The translations under genes and the position numbers were made by a program. This document shows, piece after piece, positions 6,051 through 10,635 of a DNA stretch of 10,635 nucleotides. Below the pieces are notes generated by a model. That model had not been told where the DNA came from. It was given only the letters and a program-made list of their open reading frames with translations, and did no database searches. The stretch is from JBBTTS01 sp038064135 (GTDB taxonomy: Bacteria > Patescibacteriota > Saccharimonadia > Saccharimonadales > OMJO01), in assembly GCA_038064135.1 (NCBI GenBank), contig JBBTTS010000001.1, positions 1 to 10,635 of the forward strand, in the 5' to 3' direction. The stretch's first letter is position 1; every line of letters begins with the position of its first letter.

Positions 6051-6650
6051 ATGATTGAACGTGATATTCCCAAACAACCTGCGACACCTACCCAAGCTGG
6101 TGAGATGTTTACTGGTATTGGCGAGTTGACTGCTCTAAAAGGTAAGAATTATGGTGATACACACGCCTTTGGCGAAGTACCTGTAGTTGTGCCTGATGAA
6201 GTAGCTGCTCATTTTCCCACACCTGATAGCGATAGCCAAGAAGTAAGACACACAGTTTATGTAACTCAGAAGTTTGACAGGACAACGGGTGAGCCAAGAC
6301 GCAGTGGTGTAGTTGGAATGGTAACTTTTGACCAAAAAGACCATCGTGATGCTGGCTTGATTTATGCCACGCACGTTAATTATCACGTTATTACCGATGA
6401 TGGTGAAACTCATCGCCTTGAAAGACATGTCACCAATACAGAACATGGTCCACACCGAGTAGCTCAAGAAGCTGGTAAAGTTGTCACACGTCAAAGCGTG
6501 CTGGACAATCTTGCAGAACTGACTGCTTTAAGAGACCGTGTGGAAACAACTCGTGGTATGGAACAGTCTTTAGGGCTTTTAACCGTTAGCCAACCAGAAG
6601 CAGATCAAATCTTAGACGTTCTTACTGATCTGAACGATCAGACAGGCTAA
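6051..6650 (+). CDS. Hypothetical protein, soluble
   Basis: This 199-aa protein matches no family I recognise. It has no signal peptide or membrane segment. The N-terminus is proline-rich (PKQPATPTQAG). The middle (about 66-125) alternates hydrophobic and polar residues with many His, Asp and Arg, suggesting a beta-rich domain (RHTVYVTQKFD, GVVGMVTFDQ, THVNYHVITDDGETHRLERH). The C-terminal 60 residues look helical (VLDNLAELTALRDRVE and QPEADQILDVLTDL). It is monocistronic, driven by the best promoter in the window and read as a leaderless message, so it is probably well expressed or tightly regulated; an operator-like dyad lies upstream. A four-stem structure follows its stop. It sits between two tRNA-derived repeat units and could be accessory cargo. 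The start is fixed by the promoter-to-ATG spacing. Confidence 0.8.
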   Translation: MIERDIPKQPATPTQAGEMFTGIGELTALKGKNYGDTHAFGEVPVVVPDEVAAHFPTPDSDSQEVRHTVYVTQKFDRTTGEPRRSGVVGMVTFDQKDHRDAGLIYATHVNYHVITDDGETHRLERHVTNTEHGPHRVAQEAGKVVTRQSVLDNLAELTALRDRVETTRGMEQSLGLLTVSQPEADQILDVLTDLNDQTG

Positions 6651-6668
6651 TACACTAGATTTTCTATC

Positions 6669-6756
6669 TGAACCATTCTGCCTTTTGGATTACAGGCATT
6701 CCTTAGATCATCTAAGATGCTTTTAGATTCTTCTGAGTAATCTAAAAGATGGTTCA
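6669..6756 (+). ncRNA. Cloverleaf-like four-stem structure
   Basis: Four nested or adjacent perfect stems form a four-way junction. P1 is TGAACCAT/ATGGTTCA (6669-6676 with 6749-6756, 8 bp). P2 is TGCCT/AGGCA (6679-6683 with 6694-6698). P3 is CTTAGA/TCTAAG (6702-6707 with 6711-6716, 3-nt loop). P4 is CTTTTAGATT/AATCTAAAAG (6720-6729 with 6739-6748, 10 bp), stacked directly on P1. It starts 18 nt after the stop of the 6051 gene. It has tRNA-like topology but no T-loop sequence, no usable anticodon loop and no T-run, so it is neither a tRNA nor a simple terminator. It could be a 3'-UTR RNA structure or a folded-DNA recombination site. Confidence 0.5.
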
Positions 6757-6775
6757 ACAGTTCGTGTAGGGTATG

Positions 6776-6793
6776 TTCGACCCGACCCGACCA
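6776..6793 (+). repeat. Degenerate tRNA-Pro 3'-end remnant left of unit B
   Basis: TTCGA followed by CCCGACCCGACCA resembles the T-loop and CCCGACCA end of tRNA-Pro with the middle lost and CCCGA doubled. It is preceded by TATG, as is the intact repeat at 3897. It ends where the unit-B hairpin begins, matching the arrangement at 3759. Confidence 0.45.
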
Positions 6794-6830
6794 AAGAAAG
6801 AGTCGTCGTTATGGGCGGCTTTTTCTTTGG
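6791..6830 (+). terminator. Long terminator-like hairpin (stem S1, unit B)
   Basis: Seventeen continuous pairs, including three G-U, join 6791-6807 to 6814-6830 around a 6-nt loop. It is the counterpart of the hairpin at 3759-3796, with different base pairs in the same place. The wobbles are valid only if the plus strand is the RNA. Confidence 0.6.
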
Positions 6831-6985
6831 TTTTGGATAATGGGTCGAGAACCGACAGGCGAGAGTAGCCTGTGGCTGCTTGAGTTTTCCTTGCTTGGCC
6901 TCAAGCTGAAGGTATTCAGCGAGAGCAAATATGTCGAGTCCTTTTACTCCGAGAATGGCATGATTATTGGGACTATAGTCCGAAT
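6794..6985 (+). repeat. Structured tRNA-associated unit, copy B
   Basis: This diverged copy of the unit at 3760-3985 has the same order of stems: S1 (6791-6830); S2 GGT-CGAGA-ACC (6843-6853); S3 AGGCGAG (6857-6863) with CTTGGCCT (6894-6901), same bulged G; S4 AGTAGCC (6864-6870) with GGCTGCT (6874-6880); S5 GCTGAA (6905-6910) with TTCAGC (6915-6920). It has the identical 13-nt TTGAGTTTTCCTT core between S4 and S3. It ends in an 18-of-22 match to the tRNA-Pro 3' end (6934-6955), then GCATGATT (6958-6965) and the palindrome GGACTATAGTCC (6970-6981). No tRNA gene precedes this copy. Confidence 0.75.
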
Positions 6986-7032
6986 CGGCATTAACTAGTG
7001 GGTGCGTCTTGGAATGTTCGCTGTATGCAAGC

Positions 7033-7061
7033 TTGGGATGGTATGGTAAATAAGATACTAT
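7033..7061 (+). promoter_or_regulatory. Promoter for the leaderless DUF5652-like gene
   Basis: TTGGGA (7033-7038), a 17-nt spacer and TACTAT (7056-7061) end 7 nt before the ATG at 7069, so +1 coincides with the start codon. No Shine-Dalgarno is present. Confidence 0.55.
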
Positions 7062-7068
7062 ATCTAAT

Positions 7069-7275
7069 ATGCAAGAGTTTACCGATCAACAGCTAACTAT
7101 TATTTTTATTTTGCTAATTTGGAGTATGATTTGGAAATATTTTGCTCTTTGGAAATCTGCACGCGAGAATGAACGTGGCTGGTTTACGGCGTTTGTAGTA
7201 CTAAATACCCTTGGGATTTTGGAAATAATTTACCTTTGTTTTATCAAACAAGGTCAAACTAAACACGAAAAATAA
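7069..7275 (+). CDS. DUF5652-like small membrane protein
   Basis: The 68-aa protein has two membrane helices, about 9-26 (LTIIFILLIWSMIWKYFAL) and 38-58 (WFTAFVVLNTLGILEIIYLC), joined by a charged loop (WKSARENERG) and ending in a lysine-rich tail. The pattern W-x-x-A/K...WK-x-A-R-x-x...GWF...LNTLGILEI matches my memory of the DUF5652 family, widespread in Patescibacteria and of unknown function. The length is typical. The start is set by the promoter spacing rather than a ribosome site. The next gene begins 32 nt downstream and has its own TATAAT, so the two may be transcribed together and separately. Confidence 0.85.
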   Translation: MQEFTDQQLTIIFILLIWSMIWKYFALWKSARENERGWFTAFVVLNTLGILEIIYLCFIKQGQTKHEK

Positions 7276-7294
7276 AACCTGTAAATTCAACGTG

Positions 7295-7300
7295 TATAAT
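7295..7300 (+). promoter_or_regulatory. -10 box TATAAT of the CTP-transferase-family gene
   Basis: A perfect TATAAT ends 7 nt before the ATG at 7308, predicting a leaderless transcript. No clear -35 is seen. Confidence 0.55.
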
Positions 7301-7307
7301 ACAGCTT

Positions 7308-7949
7308 ATGCTTTTTGTGTTGATCAGTTATGTTACAGTTTTCGGAATATTGGTACTTTGCGATCATTTAATTAAAAGACAAAAAATTTCACCAGAACTC
7401 GGCCGTAAAATTACACATGCCTGTAATGCTACAGCTGCAGCGGCTTGGCCATGGTTTACATCATATAAACTAGTAATTTTACTTAGTTTGTTTAGCGGTT
7501 TGGCTGCGATTTATGTAAAAAAACAGGGATATTTTCATAGCCTTCGAAAGGTCAACAGAATTTCTTATGGCGAGATTTATTTTGCACTTGGAATTGCGGT
7601 TACCGCAGCTTTTAACCCACCGGTATGGGCATTCAGTATTGCAATATTGCACCTGGGATTTGCAGATTCTATGGCGGCAATTGTAGGCAAGGCAAAAGGT
7701 CGGCGGCATCACTTTACAATTTTTGACCAGACTAAGACAGTCGAAGGCAGCACGGCGTTTTTTATAACGTCTGTAGTTATTACAGGTGTTGGCTTATTGT
7801 TAGTTGCTCCAGCCGGACTAGAAAATGCCTGGCTGGTGACTTTACTTGTACCAATCACTGCCACAATGCTAGAAATGGATGGCGTTTTTGGTGTGGATAA
7901 TATACTTGTTCCGGTTTTTGTTGCTTCGGTACTTGCCCAGCTAGCTTAA
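7308..7949 (+). CDS. CTP-transferase family membrane enzyme (dolichol/phytol kinase-like)
   Basis: The 213-aa polytopic membrane protein belongs to the phosphatidate cytidylyltransferase / dolichol kinase / phytol kinase superfamily, which uses CTP (or a related NTP) to modify lipid or polyprenol alcohols. Diagnostic motifs appear in order: ELGRKITH (30-37), NRISYGEIYF (83-92), FADSMAAIVGKAKGR (118-132), KTVEGS (143-148), an acidic MLEMDG (187-192) and GVDNILVP (195-202). About six membrane segments are spread through the length, and the size fits the bacterial phytol/dolichol-kinase-like branch. The actual substrate cannot be told. In host-dependent CPR bacteria with little lipid synthesis a salvage role is plausible, but that is inference. 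Initiation appears leaderless from the TATAAT at 7295. Its stop TAA (7947-7949) overlaps the stop of the convergent ATPase gene. Confidence 0.88.
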   Translation: MLFVLISYVTVFGILVLCDHLIKRQKISPELGRKITHACNATAAAAWPWFTSYKLVILLSLFSGLAAIYVKKQGYFHSLRKVNRISYGEIYFALGIAVTAAFNPPVWAFSIAILHLGFADSMAAIVGKAKGRRHHFTIFDQTKTVEGSTAFFITSVVITGVGLLLVAPAGLENAWLVTLLVPITATMLEMDGVFGVDNILVPVFVASVLAQLA

Positions 7950-9793
7950 CTTGTTCTGCGCCGCCAAGAACCATGGGCCCTCAAGGCGTTAATAATAACA
8001 ATAATATCTACTAATTCTTGGATTGCTGCACCATAAACCGGCTTGAAACGTCCTGTTGCAAAAATTCCCATTAGCCCCAAACTTATCAATATCCCTATAA
8101 AAATACTTTGCTGAGCGATATAAAATGTACGCTTGGCAATTTCTATACTGCTTGCGACCCGACTAACGTCGTCGAGCATGATTACTACATCGGCGCTTTC
8201 GCTAGCCGCCGTAGAACCTCGAGCGCCCAAAGCAATTCCGACATCAGCAGCGGTTAAAACTGGTGCATCATTGACGCCATCACCAACAAATGCCACGGGC
8301 TTGTGCTTGATCGCTTCGATAGCATGGATTTTATCAGCTGGCAAACATTCCGCCTGAACGACATTTATGCCTAATTCTTTAGCAACCTTGTCGGCAGTAA
8401 CTTGGTTGTCGCCAGTTAGCATGAGTGTGTGTTTGATTTTAGATTTTTTAAGCCTAGTAAGCATCGCACTGCTTTCGGGCCGGATTTGATCTGCGAAAGT
8501 AAAAACTCCAGCTAACCTGCCGCCAACAGAAACGTAAGTGGCCGTTTGACTTACGATTGAACTTTTTGGAACTTCTACGTCCAGGTTATTGAGCAAATTA
8601 TACCGGCCAACTAAAACAGTTTTGCCATTTAATCTACCTTCTAGGCCAAGACCCAAATGTTCTTTGACCTGTTTGGTTTTACCTATTCGTACCCCATTTT
8701 TGTCAGCTTCATTTACGATTGCTTTGGCTAAAACATGATTAGAATTTCGCTCAAGCGAAGCTGCAGCCGACAGTACCTCGTCTTTAGTGAATTTATTATA
8801 TGTTATTACTTTTTGAAGAGTTGGTAGTCCAACTGTTAGAGTGCCAGTTTTATCAAAAGCCACGGTCTGAACTGTCGCCAATCGTTCCAATGCAGAACCT
8901 GTTTTGATAATTATTCCATGTTTTGCGGCTCGGCTCATACCAGAAATAAGGGCAATTGGTGCCCCTAAAAGCAACGGGCAAGGGGTTGCAACCACAATAA
9001 CCTGCAAAAACCGTAAAGGGTCACCCGAAATGATCCATACAGTACCCGCAATAATGAATGACACGGCCGTAAATGGAATGCTATATCTATCAGCTAATCG
9101 TACAAATGGCGACTGACTTGCTGATGCAGATCTAACAAGTTTAATAATTTGTTCGTATTGGCTGTCTGCAGCGGAATGTATGGCTCGAATTGTCACCAAA
9201 CCCTCCATGTTTATTGATCCACTCAATACCTGCTGTCCAAATTCTCGATTAACTGGCTGGCTTTCACCAGTAAGACTCGATTCGTCAAAATTACTAGCAC
9301 CTTCAATAATTTCGCCATCTACCGGCACAACTTCACCTGGCTGTACGATAACTTTATCGCCAACTTTAACATCACGTACCGCAAGTTCAATGGTTTTACC
9401 GGCCTTTGAAATACGAGTAGTTTTAGGTTTATTTTTTAGTAGATCAGAAAGTTCGGAGGTGGCTCGGCGTTCGGCATAATCTTCGAGCGTTTCACCTCCT
9501 GTAAGCATTAAAACTATGACCATTCCAGCCCAATACTCTTTCAAAATTACCGACGTTACAATGGCAGTGAGTGCTAAAATATCTAATCCATAACTTCCAT
9601 CGCGAAAACTTTGCCACATACCCCAAGCCAAAGGCAAGCAGGCTATAGATGCACTAACGCCAAGAACCAAGTGTGCGTAACCATCTTTCCCAGTTAGGTC
9701 CAAAGCAAGACTTGCGACTAAAACCAAAATTACCAGCGTTAGGGAGCGATAATTTTTAAATGAGAATCGCAGCATTTTTATCAGTTTTTTCAC
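7946..9793 (-). CDS. P1B-type heavy-metal translocating ATPase (TPCP class)
   Basis: This 615-aa membrane pump exports or imports a transition metal by ATP hydrolysis. Motifs are complete: TGES in the actuator domain (175-178), the ion-site motif TPCP (270-273), DKTGT with phosphorylated D314, SNHVLAKA with nucleotide-site H353 (HV rather than the common HP), TGD (460-462) and GDGVND (504-509). Helix pairs near 19-60 and 67-100 precede the actuator, with further pairs at 239-290 and 560-600; the last contains QELVDIIVIINALR. There is no N-terminal metal-binding domain (no GMxCxxC) and the ion motif is not CPC, CPH or SPC, so the metal cannot be assigned. The start is GTG (9793) with a good Shine-Dalgarno AAGAGGAAG (9808-9800). 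It is divergent from the VIT-type transporter and convergent, with overlapping stops, with the CTP-transferase gene. Confidence 0.95.
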   Translation of the reverse strand: MKKLIKMLRFSFKNYRSLTLVILVLVASLALDLTGKDGYAHLVLGVSASIACLPLAWGMWQSFRDGSYGLDILALTAIVTSVILKEYWAGMVIVLMLTGGETLEDYAERRATSELSDLLKNKPKTTRISKAGKTIELAVRDVKVGDKVIVQPGEVVPVDGEIIEGASNFDESSLTGESQPVNREFGQQVLSGSINMEGLVTIRAIHSAADSQYEQIIKLVRSASASQSPFVRLADRYSIPFTAVSFIIAGTVWIISGDPLRFLQVIVVATPCPLLLGAPIALISGMSRAAKHGIIIKTGSALERLATVQTVAFDKTGTLTVGLPTLQKVITYNKFTKDEVLSAAASLERNSNHVLAKAIVNEADKNGVRIGKTKQVKEHLGLGLEGRLNGKTVLVGRYNLLNNLDVEVPKSSIVSQTATYVSVGGRLAGVFTFADQIRPESSAMLTRLKKSKIKHTLMLTGDNQVTADKVAKELGINVVQAECLPADKIHAIEAIKHKPVAFVGDGVNDAPVLTAADVGIALGARGSTAASESADVVIMLDDVSRVASSIEIAKRTFYIAQQSIFIGILISLGLMGIFATGRFKPVYGAAIQELVDIIVIINALRAHGSWRRRTS

Positions 9794-9828
9794 AAAAAGC
9801 TTCCTCTTGAATTTTTCTAATTACAACC

Positions 9829-9837
9829 AGTATATCA
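9829..9837 (-). promoter_or_regulatory. Extended -10 promoter of the P1B ATPase
   Basis: TGA-TATACT on the minus strand predicts +1 near 9822 and a leader of about 28 nt carrying the Shine-Dalgarno. A second possible promoter lies further upstream: TTGACG (9875-9870) and TAAACT (9851-9846) with an 18-nt spacer. Its -35 abuts the -35 of the divergent gene. Confidence 0.5.
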
Positions 9838-9876
9838 ATTTGGTGAGTTTAGAAATGTAGTGTTTTCGTCGTCAAC

Positions 9877-9905
9877 TTGAGTACAAATTACGGTTGTGAC
9901 ATACT
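9877..9905 (+). promoter_or_regulatory. Promoter of the VIT-type gene
   Basis: TTGAGT (9877-9882), a 17-nt spacer and an extended -10 TGA-CATACT (9897-9905) end 7 nt before the ATG at 9913. This places +1 on the start codon and shows that a longer frame opening with TTG at 9877 is promoter, not protein. Confidence 0.65.
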
Positions 9906-9912
9906 AACAGAG

Positions 9913-10449
9913 ATGCTAAAGAAGATTGAAAATAATTTACGTGAGTTTGTTTATGGCGGCATGGACGGTGCAGTAACAACTTTTGCTGTCGTAACTGGTG
10001 CAGCTGGCGCCGGATTATCAAGTAACATTATATTAATTTTGGGTTTTGCAAATGTTTTGGCCGATGGCTTTAGTATGGCAGTAGGTTCGTATCTTAGTGA
10101 AAAAAGTGACCAAGATGTTCTACGAAAACAGGGTAAACAAACCGACTCAGATCATCAAACAGCCAAGACTGCGTCAATTGCAACATTTATATCGTTCGTT
10201 TTAGTTGGGTTTATTCCGTTATCACTTTATACAATTGATTTTATTTTTAAAGCCGGTTGGACAAGTGGCGATTTACTAGTCTGGTCAATAATTTTAACTC
10301 TAGCTGCATTTGCAGCAATTGGCTATCTAAGGGGAAAAGTCGCCCGTGTTGATAAAGCTCGCACCACCATGGAATCATTAAGCCTGGGCGTTGCCGCGGC
10401 TGTAATAAGTTACGTTGTCGGAAATTTACTCGAAAAGATCATCACCTAA
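9913..10449 (+). CDS. VIT1/CCC1-family Fe/Mn transporter, short form
   Basis: The 178-aa membrane protein belongs to the vacuolar iron transporter family, which exchanges Fe2+ or Mn2+ for protons. The N-terminal signature REFVYGGMDGAVTTFAVVTG holds the helix-1 aspartate, and helix 2 carries LADGFSMAVGSYLS with the family methionine. About five membrane helices are visible. The segment between helices 2 and 3 (EKSDQDVLRKQGKQTDSDHQ) is short and lacks the long glutamate-rich metal-binding hairpin of plant and yeast-type members, which are usually about 230 aa or more, so this is a minimal form. The start at 9913 is chosen from promoter spacing and because homology begins just after it; upstream codons coincide with promoter boxes. 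It is divergent from the P1B ATPase, suggesting joint control of cellular metal, which is inferred. A bidirectional hairpin follows the stop. Confidence 0.9.
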   Translation: MLKKIENNLREFVYGGMDGAVTTFAVVTGAAGAGLSSNIILILGFANVLADGFSMAVGSYLSEKSDQDVLRKQGKQTDSDHQTAKTASIATFISFVLVGFIPLSLYTIDFIFKAGWTSGDLLVWSIILTLAAFAAIGYLRGKVARVDKARTTMESLSLGVAAAVISYVVGNLLEKIIT

Positions 10450-10454
10450 GTACT

Positions 10455-10483
10455 AAAAAAAGGCTAGCATTTGCTAACCCTTT
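10455..10483. terminator. Bidirectional terminator between the VIT-type gene and tRNA-His
   Basis: GG-C-TAGC (10462-10468) pairs with GCTA-A-CC (10473-10479) around ATTT, with one mismatch. Read on the minus strand, the hairpin is followed by a run of seven T, a good intrinsic terminator for tRNA-His. On the plus strand it is followed by CTTTATTT, a weaker end for the transporter mRNA. Confidence 0.7.
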
Positions 10484-10488
10484 ATTTA

Positions 10489-10564
10489 TGGGGTGCCTGA
10501 AGGGAATCGAACCCTCGTATCCACCGCCACAGGGAGGCGCTCTAACCACTGAGCTACAGGCACC
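10489..10564 (-). tRNA. tRNA-His(GTG)
   Basis: The 76-nt gene includes an encoded CCA (10491-10489). The diagnostic extra G-1 (10564) lies opposite discriminator C73 (10492). The acceptor is GTGCCTG/CAGGCAC, the D stem GCTC/GAGC, the anticodon loop CTGTGGC with anticodon GTG, and the T stem GAGGG/CCCTT around TTCGATT. The anticodon stem CCTCC/GGTGG has a T-T mismatch at 29-41. Confidence 0.96.
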
Positions 10565-10577
10565 AAAAACAGAGGTG

Positions 10578-10606
10578 ATTATACTGCTTTTTAGTAATGT
10601 TTACAA
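10578..10606 (-). promoter_or_regulatory. Promoter of tRNA-His
   Basis: TTGTAA (10606-10601), a 17-nt spacer and a perfect TATAAT (10583-10578) on the minus strand place +1 near 10571, a few bases before the tRNA 5' end at 10564. Confidence 0.7.
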
Positions 10607-10635
10607 GATAAACTTCCCAATTGCTAAGCCGAACA

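Noticed and set aside
6669..6756. Cloverleaf at 6669-6756 as a tRNA gene
   Set aside because: It has no TTCGA-type T loop, no CCA or acceptor tail, an 8-bp closing stem, a 3-nt loop in the anticodon position and a 10-bp fourth stem.
3760..6985. CRISPR array or insertion sequence with transposase
   Set aside because: The repeats are few, unevenly spaced and tRNA-derived. No transposase, integrase, cas gene or terminal inverted repeats are visible.
9877..9912. N-terminal extension of the VIT-type protein from TTG at 9877
   Set aside because: These bases form the -35, spacer and extended -10 of a promoter with correct spacing. Family homology begins after the ATG at 9913.

Overview
This window looks like chromosomal DNA from a small-genome bacterium of the Patescibacteria/CPR, most likely a Saccharibacteria (TM7) relative. 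That placement is inferred from protein flavour (a DUF5652-like small membrane protein, a short VIT-type transporter, a WGEGSK-motif small protein), tight packing, moderately AT-rich composition, use of TGA as stop, and several apparently leaderless genes. No taxonomic search was possible.

Layout. 1-3646 (+): a promoter and structured leader, then rny (RNase Y), a metallo-beta-lactamase-fold hydrolase, ymdB (coupled to the hydrolase by an ATGA overlap) and a small unrecognised protein. 3683-3759 (+): tRNA-Pro(TGG). 3738-6955: a region that looks like an array of integration scars at the 3' end of tRNA-Pro. A perfect 22-bp copy of the tRNA 3' end recurs 159 bp downstream, and a diverged relative of the unit between them (about 160 bp) lies 3 kb away with degenerate tRNA-3'-like flanks. 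Between the units lie a minus-strand two-gene membrane operon (5799-4220) and an orphan plus-strand gene (6051-6650) followed by a cloverleaf-like four-stem structure. 7069-7949 (+): a DUF5652-like membrane protein and a CTP-transferase/polyprenol-kinase-family membrane enzyme. 9793-7946 (-): a P1B heavy-metal ATPase, convergent with the previous gene and sharing its stop bases. 9913-10449 (+): a VIT/CCC1-family Fe/Mn transporter, divergent from the ATPase. 10564-10489 (-): tRNA-His(GTG), with an encoded CCA and the His-specific extra G.

How the parts fit. rny and ymdB are classic RNA-turnover neighbours, here with an MBL gene between them. The ATPase and VIT transporter share a 119-bp divergent control region and together suggest a metal-homeostasis locus. 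The most unusual content is the pair of units at 3759-3985 and 6791-6985. They share stems whose sequences differ but whose pairing is kept, with at least four compensatory base-pair changes, and all their G-U wobbles are valid only on the plus strand. This points to a structured RNA or a folded-DNA mobile unit attached to tRNA 3' ends, which I cannot assign to a known family. A second window-wide theme is translation mode. Six genes have a -10 box 5-8 nt before the start codon and no Shine-Dalgarno, while three operon heads have a leader and a clear Shine-Dalgarno.
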